Part shown: positions 27,010 to 34,736 of the stretch, one piece after another | Layout: the number at the start of each line of letters is the position of its first letter | How positions within the stretch are numbered: position 1 is the first letter of the stretch | From: an uncultured Bacteroidales bacterium | GTDB taxonomy: Bacteria > Bacteroidota > Bacteroidia > Bacteroidales > WCHB1-69 | Direction of reading: 5' to 3' | NCBI GenBank assembly: GCA_946413585.1 | Contig: CAMKLG010000004.1 | Span: 1 to 64,000 of the forward strand | DNA: 64,000 bases | The notes under the pieces: generated by a model | Databases searched by the model: none | Told to the model about the DNA's origin: nothing | The model's input: only the letters and a program-made list of their open reading frames with translations | Translations under genes and position numbers: made by a program

Positions 27010-28077
27010 TTATTGTGCATCGTTTTCGTGTTCGTGAACCAGTTTGTCATCAATGAAGATACGACCGCAAGCCTCGCACACGATGATTTTCTTATGCAGG
27101 CAAATGTCCAATTGACGTTGCGGAGGTATTTTGCTGAAGCAGCCGCCGCAAGCGTCGCGCTCAATCTTCACAATAGCCAAACCGTTGTGGGCATTCTTAC
27201 GGATACGTTCGAAAGCTGAGAGCAAACGTGCATCGACTTTAGCTTTGAGCACTTCCGCCTTTTCAAGCAATTCTTCCTCTTCTTTCTGAGTATCTGCCAC
27301 GATCACTTCCAATTCAGCTCTTTTGTGTTCCAGAACCTCTTCCAGTTCTTTGAGACGATCGTTGGTTTCGGCAATTTTGTTCTGTTTGTCCAAAATCTCG
27401 GCATCATGCTTCTCTTTATGCTTTTCAGCCACCTGAATTTGAAGGCTTTGGAATTCGATTTCCTTGCTGAGAGCCTCGTATTCGCGGTTGTTACGCACCT
27501 CGTTTTGCTGTTCCTCATACTTTTTGATGGAAGCCTTAGCCTCCTCAATATTCGTGTTCTCGGAAGCAATCTTCAATTTGAGGTTCTTGATGTCTTCCGT
27601 GAACTTGTTGATACGGGTTTTCAAACCTTCACATTCGTCTTCATTGTCGCGAATTTCTTCGGGCAGCTCACCGCGGATCATGCGGATTTCATCAATTTTG
27701 GTGCAAATTTGCTGAAGATTATAGAGTGACAACAACTTTTGTTCAATGGAGAGCTCCTCGGCTGTACTTTGGTTGGATTCGTGTTTCTTCACTTCCACCA
27801 CACCGTCGGAAGATTTCTCCACCGTCACGTCATCGTCTTCGATAATGGTCTCAACCACAGGCTTTTTAGCTACCTTCTGCTTCGGTTTCGGAGCCTCAAC
27901 CACCTTTTCTTCTTCAACCACAACGGGCTCTTCCGGCACTACTTCAACCACTTCTTCCTTCTGAGGAACTTTTATCCTCTTGGGGGTGATTTTCTTCATT
28001 TTGGGAACAATCTTCTCTGTTCTTGTCTTTTTTGCGCCGCTTGCAACCTCTTCTTCGGCAACTTTTTTCTTGGCCAT
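27010..28077 (-). CDS. C4 zinc-ribbon coiled-coil protein with charged N-terminal extension
   Basis: A 355-residue protein. Residues 1-110 are low-complexity, alternating Lys-rich and Val/Glu/Pro-rich stretches. Residues ~115-300 are heptad-rich coiled coil. The C-terminus is a zinc ribbon with two knuckles, CGGC and CEAC about 25 residues apart, ending FIDDKLV. Family members in Bacteroidota are usually shorter; the first 110 residues are an extension. The gene directly follows nif3-like with a 30-bp gap, an arrangement common in the phylum. The family role is unknown; an RNA- or nucleic-acid-related function is often suspected. Confidence 0.85.
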   Translation of the reverse strand: MAKKKVAEEEVASGAKKTRTEKIVPKMKKITPKRIKVPQKEEVVEVVPEEPVVVEEEKVVEAPKPKQKVAKKPVVETIIEDDDVTVEKSSDGVVEVKKHESNQSTAEELSIEQKLLSLYNLQQICTKIDEIRMIRGELPEEIRDNEDECEGLKTRINKFTEDIKNLKLKIASENTNIEEAKASIKKYEEQQNEVRNNREYEALSKEIEFQSLQIQVAEKHKEKHDAEILDKQNKIAETNDRLKELEEVLEHKRAELEVIVADTQKEEEELLEKAEVLKAKVDARLLSAFERIRKNAHNGLAIVKIERDACGGCFSKIPPQRQLDICLHKKIIVCEACGRIFIDDKLVHEHENDAQ

Positions 28078-28107
28078 ATTCAGTTTATTTATTTGACTGT
28101 CAATAAA

Positions 28108-29205
28108 TTAAAAATATTTGATTTCTACTTTCTCCATCTTAGAAATCAAAGTTGCAAAATTAGCAAATTTTTCTTTGATTTGTTGATGAATAATATTTTT
28201 TATAAAATATTCGCCCTCATAGTGACCAATATCCACCAGCAAAGTACCGGAATGGGACTTGAAGAAGTCGTGGTACTTGAAGTCGCCTGACACGTAGGCG
28301 TCCGCACCTGACGCGATGGCCAGGTCAATGAAGCTGGAGCCACCACCGCCGCAAAGCGCAACTTTGCGAATCGTTTTCGTGGTATCGCCCGCATAGCGAC
28401 AATGTTCAAATCCGAGCTTATCTTTCAGATATTCAAGAAATTCGTTCACAGGCATTGCCGTAGGCAACTCACCGATACGCCCTAGACCGATGGTGAGACT
28501 TTCGTTCTCCAAAGGCAGCAAATCAAAGGCCGGTTCCTCGTATGGATGATGTTCGTATATCGTCTGTACCACAGTGCGTTGCAAACCCGTCGGATAAATC
28601 ATCTCGATCCGTTCCTCTTCTACGTGTTCCAGTTGGTTTTCTTCGCCGATGTGGGGATTCGCGCCTTCCAGCGGGCGGAACTGTCCTTGGCCATGCACCG
28701 TGTAGGCGCAGCTGTCGTAATTACCCTGCACTCCGCAGCCAATCTCGAAAAGAGCGGTTTTCAGCGCTTCCGCATTTACCTTCGGTACGAAGACCACTAA
28801 CTTACGGTAAAGCCCTTTGTGCGGTTCCAAGACCCTTATGTCCTGCAATTCAAGCTTCTCAGCGAAGACATCGTTACCTCCGCCCACACCGCTGTCGATG
28901 TTGGTATGCATGGAATAGAGCACCATATTGTGCGCCAAGGCTTTACAAATCATCGCCCCTACCCTATCGGTGGGCAAAATCTTGGTGATGCCGCGTTTGA
29001 GGATCAGCGGGTGGTGGGAAATCACGAGGTTGCAGCCTTCGGCAATCGCCTCGTCAATCACCTGCTCCGACATCTCGAAACAGACCATCGTGCCTGTGAT
29101 TTCCTGCCGCACGTCGCCGCACTGCACTCCGCAGTTGTCAAAATCCTCTTGCAGATAAAGCGGGAATTTTTGTTCTAAAAATTGGGTTACTTGTTTGATT
29201 GTCAT
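28108..29205 (-). CDS. Nif3-like dinuclear metal centre protein
   Basis: A 365-residue NIF3/DUF34 family protein with the characteristic internal insertion of long members. Metal-ligand motifs are visible: ISHHPLILKR near residue 61, MHTNIDSGVGG near residue 100 and, near the C-terminus, YVSGDFKYHDF and VDIGHYEGE. It forms hexameric rings in known structures; the enzyme activity is unsettled. It is the first gene of a two-gene unit with the zinc-ribbon protein. Its upstream gap carries a telomere-like heptamer array and no clear promoter. Confidence 0.92.
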   Translation of the reverse strand: MTIKQVTQFLEQKFPLYLQEDFDNCGVQCGDVRQEITGTMVCFEMSEQVIDEAIAEGCNLVISHHPLILKRGITKILPTDRVGAMICKALAHNMVLYSMHTNIDSGVGGGNDVFAEKLELQDIRVLEPHKGLYRKLVVFVPKVNAEALKTALFEIGCGVQGNYDSCAYTVHGQGQFRPLEGANPHIGEENQLEHVEEERIEMIYPTGLQRTVVQTIYEHHPYEEPAFDLLPLENESLTIGLGRIGELPTAMPVNEFLEYLKDKLGFEHCRYAGDTTKTIRKVALCGGGGSSFIDLAIASGADAYVSGDFKYHDFFKSHSGTLLVDIGHYEGEYFIKNIIHQQIKEKFANFATLISKMEKVEIKYF

Positions 29206-29210
29206 TGTTT

Positions 29211-29270
29211 GGTTTAGGGGTTAGGGGTTGATGGTTTAAGGTTTAAGGTTTAGGGTTTAAGGTTTAGGGG
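29211..29270 (-). repeat. TTTAGGG/TTTAAGG tandem repeat
   Basis: About eight imperfect heptamers (GGTTTAG, GGTTTAA, GGGTTAG) occupy the gap between the pnp terminator and the nif3 start. The unit is the reverse complement of the CCCTAAA arrays elsewhere. Relative to nif3 it reads CCCTAAAC, the same orientation that the other arrays have to their downstream gene. Confidence 0.8.
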
Positions 29271-29327
29271 AATAGGGTCGAGGGTCAAGGGAATACTTCC
29301 TTGAGATTGTCAACGGTCAAAGCGAAA

Positions 29328-29356
29328 AAGAGCGCCGTGGATTGCGCGGCGCTCTT
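29328..29356 (-). terminator. Intrinsic terminator after pnp
   Basis: A perfect 10-bp stem (arms AAGAGCGCCG and CGGCGCTCTT) with a 9-base loop is followed on the minus strand by TTTTTCGC. It lies 12 bp beyond the pnp stop codon. Confidence 0.88.
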
Positions 29357-29368
29357 CGTATGATGATT

Positions 29369-31711
29369 CTAGTCCATATCCGGGAAATCAGGCAGCTCGC
29401 GGCGCTCCTGGCGGTGCGGACGGCCGTCCTGTTGGTTGCTGTTGCCACGATGAGGGTTACCACCGTTGCGAGGACCATTGCCAGGGCGGGAACCACGGTC
29501 GCCACGGTTCTCGCGGCCACCACCGTTGCGGTTGCCGCCACCGTTACGATTACCACCGTTGCCACGAGGCTTCTCCTCTTCGTAACCTTCCGGTTTCGGG
29601 AGCAACACCTTGTGTGACAATCTGTATTTGCCGGTCTTTTCGTCGATTTCGATGAGTTTCACCTTAATCTTGTCGCCCACGTTGAGCACGTCGGCCACAT
29701 TGTCTATGCGACGATACGCGATTTCAGAAACGTGCAACAGACCGTCGGTGTTGGGCAGGAACTCCACGAATGCACCGAAGTCGGTGATCGTCTTGACCGT
29801 GCCTTCGTAAATCTCACCCACTTCAGGAAGCGTGGTGATGAGCTTGATGCGATTCATAGCGGCGTTGATGTCGTCCACATTGGCAGCTGCAATATCAATG
29901 ATGCCGAAGTCGCCAACCTCTTCAATATTGATGACGGTGTTGGTCTCACGCTGCATTTCTTGGATGATCTTGCCTCCAGGTCCAATAACAGCGCCAATGA
30001 ATTCGCGAGGAATTTGCATTTGGACGATGCGCGGCACGAACGGACGATAGTCCTCTCTCGGGGCGGGCATCGCTTCTTTAATCTTACCCAAGATGAACAT
30101 TCTGCCTCTGTGTGCCTGGGCCAATGCTTCGGCCATCACTTCTGAGGAAAGGCCCTTCACCTTGATATCCATTTGGCATGCGGTAATGCCATCTTCGGTA
30201 CCGCAGACCTTGAAGTCCATGTCGCCGAGGTGATCCTCATCGCCGAGGATGTCGGAGAGGATGGCGTAGCGGCCAGTAGCCTCGTCGGTAATCAAACCCA
30301 TGGCGATACCGGAAACGGGCTTTTTCATCTTCACACCGCAATCAAGCAGTGCGAGAGTGCCAGCGCAAACCGTTGCCATTGAGGAACTTCCGTTAGATTC
30401 GAGGATATCGGAAACCAAACGGACAGTGTAAGGGAACGTCGGGTCGTCGAACGGGATCATCGGTTTCAAGGCGCGTTTAGCCAAGTTACCGTGACCGACT
30501 TCGCGGCGTGACGTGCTGCCGATGCGCTTCACCTCACCCACGCTATAAGGCGGGAAATTGTAGTGCAGCAGGAAACGGCTGGTACCTTCCACCACGGCAC
30601 CGTCGATGATTTGCTCGTCGAGCTTGGTGCCGAGCGTGCAGGTGGTCAAAGACTGCGTTTCACCGCGGGTGAAAATAGCAGAACCGTGTGCAGAGGGAAT
30701 ATAACCCGTCTCAATCCAGATGGGACGGATGTCCTCGGTGTGGCGGCCGTCAAGACGGATACGCTCGTCGAGAATCATGTTGCGCATGGCGTGCCAGAGG
30801 ATTTCGTCGTAGTAACGTTTCACCATCACGGCCTTCTCGTCGCGTTCCTCTTCGGGAATGGTCTCAATGAAGTCGGCAAGAATCTGGTCAAAATCCTCAT
30901 TACGAGCTTGTTTGCCCTTGAAGGATTTAGCCACGGCATATACTTTGTCGTAGAGTTCGGTGTTCATGCGTTCGCGGATAGCCTCATCGTCGGTTTCGTG
31001 GCAATATTCGCGTTTCGGGTTAGCGGTGGGAACCTGAGCGGCAAGGTCTAACTGCGCTTGGCACTGAATCTTAATATGCTCTTTAGCGAAGTTCAAGGCA
31101 GCCACCATGTCGTCTTCAGAGATTTCGTTCATTTCGCCTTCCACCATCATGATGTTGTCCATAGAGGCAGCCACGATCATGTCGATGTCGGAACGTTCCA
31201 TATCCTCGACTGTGGGGTTCACTACGAGTTTGCCATCGACGCGACCCACGCGCACCTCGGAAATCGGGCACTCGAAGGGGATATTGGAAACGGCGATAGC
31301 GGAAGAAGCGGCCAGACAGGCGAGACAGTCGGGCAAGAAGTTCTTGTCACCGGAAATCAAAGTCACAACGACTTGAGTTTCAGCGTGGAAATTCTTCGGG
31401 AAGAGCGGACGGATGGCGCGATCGACCAAACGAGCGATGAGGATTTCATACTCGGAAGGGCGGGATTCGCGTTTGAAGAAACCGCCGGGGAAACGACCCA
31501 CAGCGCCGTATTTTTCTTGATATTCAACCTGCAAAGGCATAAAGTCAGTGCCTTCCACAGCCTCTTTTTTGCAACATACAGTAGCTAAAATCATGGTGTT
31601 ACCCATGGTGACCACAGCAGCGCCGTCGGCTTGCTTGGCCAATTTTCCGGTTTCAATCGTAACCATACGACCGTCGCCGATATCGAAAGTTGTTCTTACT
31701 CCTAAGTTCAT
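29369..31711 (-). CDS. pnp: Polyribonucleotide nucleotidyltransferase (PNPase)
   Basis: A 780-residue RNA phosphorolytic exonuclease. It has two RNase PH domains (the first opening [19 protein letters not shown]; the second with FTRGETQSL and [13 protein letters not shown]), a KH domain around [13 protein letters not shown] (about residue 565) and an S1 domain around [19 protein letters not shown] (about 635). The C-terminal ~60 residues are a Gly/Asn/Arg-rich low-complexity tail with [14 protein letters not shown] repeats, probably RNA-binding and disordered. It lies after rpsO on the same strand, an order conserved in many bacteria, separated by a perfect hairpin. Confidence 0.97.
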   Translation of the reverse strand: MNLGVRTTFDIGDGRMVTIETGKLAKQADGAAVVTMGNTMILATVCCKKEAVEGTDFMPLQVEYQEKYGAVGRFPGGFFKRESRPSEYEILIARLVDRAIRPLFPKNFHAETQVVVTLISGDKNFLPDCLACLAASSAIAVSNIPFECPISEVRVGRVDGKLVVNPTVEDMERSDIDMIVAASMDNIMMVEGEMNEISEDDMVAALNFAKEHIKIQCQAQLDLAAQVPTANPKREYCHETDDEAIRERMNTELYDKVYAVAKSFKGKQARNEDFDQILADFIETIPEEERDEKAVMVKRYYDEILWHAMRNMILDERIRLDGRHTEDIRPIWIETGYIPSAHGSAIFTRGETQSLTTCTLGTKLDEQIIDGAVVEGTSRFLLHYNFPPYSVGEVKRIGSTSRREVGHGNLAKRALKPMIPFDDPTFPYTVRLVSDILESNGSSSMATVCAGTLALLDCGVKMKKPVSGIAMGLITDEATGRYAILSDILGDEDHLGDMDFKVCGTEDGITACQMDIKVKGLSSEVMAEALAQAHRGRMFILGKIKEAMPAPREDYRPFVPRIVQMQIPREFIGAVIGPGGKIIQEMQRETNTVINIEEVGDFGIIDIAAANVDDINAAMNRIKLITTLPEVGEIYEGTVKTITDFGAFVEFLPNTDGLLHVSEIAYRRIDNVADVLNVGDKIKVKLIEIDEKTGKYRLSHKVLLPKPEGYEEEKPRGNGGNRNGGGNRNGGGRENRGDRGSRPGNGPRNGGNPHRGNSNQQDGRPHRQERRELPDFPDMD

Positions 31712-31748
31712 ACTGATAATTTTTTAGTGAGGATTGAGTACACAACAA

Positions 31749-31792
31749 ATATTCAAAAAGGCAATTTTCATCAAAATTGCCTTTTTGAATAT
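31749..31792 (-). promoter_or_regulatory. Perfect 20-bp hairpin between rpsO and pnp
   Basis: Arms of 20 bp (31749-31768 and 31773-31792) pair without mismatch around a 4-base loop. In the rpsO-pnp transcript this gives one long duplex with AAAAAGGC at its core. It could be a terminator with a weak U-tract, or an RNase III-type processing site as in the enterobacterial rpsO-pnp message; that homology of role is inference. Confidence 0.8.
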
Positions 31793-31812
31793 CAATGTAA
31801 TCCGTTCTGGAA

Positions 31813-32082
31813 TTATTTTCTTAAGCCTAACTCTTTAATTAAAGCTCTGTAGCGCTCAATATCTTGTTGTTTGAGATATTCGAGCATTTTTTTACGTTTA
31901 CCGACCAAGGTAATCAACGCGCGTTTGGTCACGCGGTCGCCTTGATTTTGCTTCACATGCTCGGTAAGGTGTTTGATGCGGTGCGTGAACAGAGCAACTT
32001 GAGCCTCAGGAGAACCAGTGTCTTTTTCATTTTTGCCGTACTTAGCAAAGATGTCTTTTTTAACTTCGTTTGTCAAATACAT
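31813..32082 (-). CDS. rpsO: 30S ribosomal protein S15
   Basis: An 89-residue ribosomal protein that binds 16S rRNA in the platform of the small subunit. Family marks are the N-terminal KNEKDTGSPEAQVALFTHRI and the C-terminal KRKKMLEYLKQQDIERYRALIKELGLRK. The length is standard. Upstream lies the promoter box 32135-32142 with a leader of about 50 bases. Confidence 0.98.
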   Translation of the reverse strand: MYLTNEVKKDIFAKYGKNEKDTGSPEAQVALFTHRIKHLTEHVKQNQGDRVTKRALITLVGKRKKMLEYLKQQDIERYRALIKELGLRK

Positions 32083-32134
32083 AACTTCTAACTGCTTTTT
32101 AATTTAAATATTTTTATCCTTTTTAATTCGGCGG

Positions 32135-32142
32135 CAAAAATA
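32135..32142 (-). promoter_or_regulatory. -7 box of rpsO
   Basis: On the minus strand TATTTTTG followed by CCGCCG, 52 bases before the rpsO start. The AT-rich leader of about 48 bases shows no clear structure. Confidence 0.7.
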
Positions 32143-32179
32143 CACTTTTTTCTGTAACGATTCACACGCTAAACATTTT

Positions 32180-32336
32180 AAATTGAAAGAGACCCCAGTG
32201 GGGTCTCTTTCGCACATAACACAACACATGAAAGCGGGTCTCGTATCGGGGAAATACTCAATCGACCCGCGTTATCTTAATCGGAAAAACCTGCTTCCGA
32301 ATATTTTACTATCAATTTTTCTTCCCTTAAAATGTT
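32180..32336 (-). ncRNA. Candidate small structured RNA gene upstream of rpsO
   Basis: A minus-strand promoter box (TATTTTTG, 32341-32348) is followed by no coding frame but by three consecutive hairpins: TCGGAA/TTCCGA at 32281-32300, GCGGGTC/GACCCGC at 32234-32270 with an inner GTAT/ATAC pairing, and a perfect 12-bp stem with a 3-base loop at 32185-32211. The last one could end transcription, although the following U-tract is weak (CAATTT). The predicted RNA is about 150-157 nt. This accounts for a 390-bp gene-free stretch. I could not match it to a known family by eye. Confidence 0.5.
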
Positions 32337-32340
32337 GTGG

Positions 32341-32348
32341 CAAAAATA
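32341..32348 (-). promoter_or_regulatory. -7 box of the candidate small RNA
   Basis: Minus-strand TATTTTTG followed by CCAC, equal in quality to the promoters of neighbouring genes. No minus-strand gene starts within 250 bp downstream. Confidence 0.6.
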
Positions 32349-32447
32349 CAATTTCCCACCAGTCTATCGGCAACAAAAACCGTGTTTTTTTTGGCAAAAA
32401 GTTCGATTCTTGATTGTTAATTAAGATGGTCCTTATTATTTTTTTTG

Positions 32448-32455
32448 TATTTTTG
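32448..32455 (+). promoter_or_regulatory. -7 box of the AraC-family regulator gene
   Basis: TATTTTTG followed by CGC after a run of eight T, 19 bases before the ATG at 32475. Confidence 0.7.
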
Positions 32456-32474
32456 CGCTCGAAAAAAAGAACCG

Positions 32475-33329
32475 ATGACAGAGAAAAAGACAATTGATGA
32501 TTGCTGGGCTCGTATCAACGAGCGAGGCATTACCATTTTAGACAATATTACGGCTTTGCCACATATTAATGAACCACAAAAGACTAGTGGTTTTATTCTA
32601 TGCATAAACAATAAAGGAACCTTGGATGTAGATTATGACTTGCGCATTCGCACTGTTCATCCTCGACAAGTCGCATTCATCTATCCGAACCATATCCTAT
32701 CGGCTCATAAATCCTCCCCTGATTACGACTCCACCCTTGTGGCATTGTCAGAGTCCTTTATTGCTGAGCTTTCAGGTCATCCCATTTATCGAAACCGGCT
32801 TGTTTTTGAGACCGCATCGAGTTTCATCCTTACGGAGGAGCAATACTATCAGGTTCATCGGATAATTGACGCTATGCGTGTTATCGAAAATAGCGGTATG
32901 CCCACATGGAGGGAATTCATGGTCGAATTGTCCTATTCTTTGGTTCAATTGCTACAATATTTCTATTTGCAAACCAATTCAAATTTCAGTAAGCGCCCCA
33001 CTCGTAAAAATGACAAATTCCGGGATGCGCTCTTCAAGCACTTCCGTACGCAGCGCAATGTGAGTTTTTATGCGGAACAACTTTGTCTTTCTGACAAACA
33101 TTTCAGCGCGGTCATCAAAAACGAAACTGGGCATAGCCCCGGGTATTGGATACGGAAGAGAGTCATCGCCGAGGCGAAGTTGCTCCTGCGCACCAATCCA
33201 GACCTCAACATTCAAGACATCAGCAATGAGCTAAACTTCGAGGGCCAGGCTTCATTCAGCCGATTTTTCAAGCGCGAAACAGGAATGACCCCCAGCGCAT
33301 ACCGCCAAAGTTTGACTCACTGGAACTAA
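32475..33329 (+). CDS. AraC-family transcriptional regulator
   Basis: A 284-residue cytoplasmic regulator. The N-terminal ~170 residues form a sensor domain without a clear ligand signature. The C-terminal ~100 residues hold two helix-turn-helix motifs: NVSFYAEQLCLSDKHFSAVI and IQDISNELNFEGQASFSRFF, followed by the AraC end FKRETGMTPSAYRQS. The start at 32475 is preferred because the longer frame begins with a TTG inside the promoter. The target is not obvious: its neighbours are transcribed separately. Confidence 0.93.
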   Translation: MTEKKTIDDCWARINERGITILDNITALPHINEPQKTSGFILCINNKGTLDVDYDLRIRTVHPRQVAFIYPNHILSAHKSSPDYDSTLVALSESFIAELSGHPIYRNRLVFETASSFILTEEQYYQVHRIIDAMRVIENSGMPTWREFMVELSYSLVQLLQYFYLQTNSNFSKRPTRKNDKFRDALFKHFRTQRNVSFYAEQLCLSDKHFSAVIKNETGHSPGYWIRKRVIAEAKLLLRTNPDLNIQDISNELNFEGQASFSRFFKRETGMTPSAYRQSLTHWN

Positions 33330-33371
33330 ACAAAGATGCCGACGATAATCCTTCGCCGGCATCTTTGTTTA
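33327..33371. terminator. Bidirectional intrinsic terminator
   Basis: A 15-bp perfect stem (33327-33341 with 33357-33371, core AAAGATGCCG/CGGCATCTTT) plus two inner pairs is followed by T-rich sequence on each strand. It ends both the AraC gene, whose stop codon is part of the stem, and the convergent dehydrogenase gene. Confidence 0.88.
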
Positions 33372-33391
33372 TACAATATTTATATATACCC

Positions 33392-34597
33392 TTATTCGTG
33401 TTTATAGACGGGCAGCGGTTGGTCGATTTGCTCATTCCATGGCAGACCATAACCGCCAATCTCCTTCATGAAAGGATCCGGATCGAACTGCTCGACATTG
33501 AAGACCCCTTGGCCTTTCCAAGTGCCGGTGAGAATCATCTTCGCGCACAACATGGCTGGCACGCCCGTGGTATATGAAACTGCCTGAGCACCAACTTCTT
33601 TGAAGCAAGCCGCGTGATCACAGTTGTTCCACACGTAGTAGGTGCGTTCCTTGCCGTCCTTGATACCTTTGATTTGGCAACCGATAGAAGTTTGGCCGTG
33701 GTAACCTTCGCCCAAAGAAGAAGGTTCCGGCAGCACTGCCTTCAGGAACTGCAACGGCACGATGTCCATGCCCTGGTAGTTGATGGGCTTGATGCTCGTC
33801 ATGCCGATTTCCTGCAAAACGTTGAGCACGGTGATGTATTTCTGTCCAAACGTCATCCAGAAGCGGGCGCGCTTGAGGGTCGGGTAGCTTCTTACGAGAG
33901 ACTCAAGTTCCTCATGATAAAGCAGATAGGACTCACGGTCGCCAATGTTCGGATATTCAACAGGACGGTGGATCGACATCGGGTCTATTTCCACCCACTG
34001 GCCGTTCTCCCAGTATTTACCGCGTTGGGTGATCTCACGGATGTTGATTTCGGGGTTGAAGTTGGTGGCGAAAGCCTTGCCATGGTCACCGGCGTTGCAA
34101 TCCACGATGTCGAGATAGTGCATCTCGTCGAAATAGTGTTTAGCAGCGTATGCGGTGTAGATGCTGGTCACGCCGGGGTCGAAGCCGCAGCCGAGCAATG
34201 CCATGATGCCAGCCTCTTTGAAGCGGTCTTGGTAAGCCCACTGCCAGCTGTACTCGAATTTCGCTTTGTCGCGAGGTTCGTAGTTGGCGGTGTCCATGTA
34301 GTTAGTTTTAGTGGCGAGACACGCATCCATAAGTGGCAGGTCCTGATAGGGAAGCGCCACGTTGATCAGCAAATCAGGTTTATAGCTTTCGAGCAGACGG
34401 ATGGTTTCTTCCACGTTGTCAGCATCCACCTGTGCGGTTTGGATGCGGTTGCCGCCGATTTGTGCAGCGATTGCATCGCACTTCGATTTGGTGCGGGATG
34501 CCAACATGATTTCAGTGAAGACCTCCGGTACGGAAGCGCATTTGTGAGCCACCACGGCACCCACGCCGCCAGCTCCGATAATCAGTACTCTTGCCAT
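33392..34597 (-). CDS. Saccharopine-dehydrogenase-family protein, probable carboxynorspermidine dehydrogenase
   Basis: A 401-residue NAD(P)-dependent enzyme. The Rossmann motif VLIIGAGGVGAVVAHKCA starts at residue 4, and the body shows MDTANYEPRDKAKFEYSWQW and LLGCGFDPGVTSIYTAYA, a block typical of the carboxynorspermidine synthase group. In Bacteroidota this enzyme makes carboxyspermidine for the alternative spermidine route, with decarboxylation by NspC; nspC is not in the window. Its promoter box lies at 34636-34643. Confidence 0.87.
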   Translation of the reverse strand: MARVLIIGAGGVGAVVAHKCASVPEVFTEIMLASRTKSKCDAIAAQIGGNRIQTAQVDADNVEETIRLLESYKPDLLINVALPYQDLPLMDACLATKTNYMDTANYEPRDKAKFEYSWQWAYQDRFKEAGIMALLGCGFDPGVTSIYTAYAAKHYFDEMHYLDIVDCNAGDHGKAFATNFNPEINIREITQRGKYWENGQWVEIDPMSIHRPVEYPNIGDRESYLLYHEELESLVRSYPTLKRARFWMTFGQKYITVLNVLQEIGMTSIKPINYQGMDIVPLQFLKAVLPEPSSLGEGYHGQTSIGCQIKGIKDGKERTYYVWNNCDHAACFKEVGAQAVSYTTGVPAMLCAKMILTGTWKGQGVFNVEQFDPDPFMKEIGGYGLPWNEQIDQPLPVYKHE

Positions 34598-34635
34598 TTT
34601 TCTATACTATTAATGATTGTTCTAATTTGAAAGCG

Positions 34636-34710
34636 CAAAGATACAATATTTTTTAGAACTGCAACCTTTTAACTTTCCTGCATCCTATTTATAGAAAATA
34701 ATTATTTTTG
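34636..34710. promoter_or_regulatory. Divergent promoters of the dehydrogenase and the first T9SS paralog
   Basis: Minus-strand TATCTTTG followed by CGC (34636-34643) serves the dehydrogenase gene. Plus-strand TATTTTTG followed by CCACGC (34703-34710) serves the gene at 34737. Confidence 0.7.
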
Positions 34711-34736
34711 CCACGCGATTTAGTAAGGAAGATACA

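Noticed and set aside
32183..32413. 76-codon plus-strand frame in the gap before the AraC gene
   Set aside because: It runs across two hairpins and a minus-strand promoter and has no protein-like composition; an RNA gene on the other strand explains the region better.
33614..34630. 338-codon plus-strand open frame opposite the polyamine dehydrogenase gene
   Set aside because: It is antisense to a gene with clear family motifs and contains no recognisable domain; it results from codon bias of the real gene.
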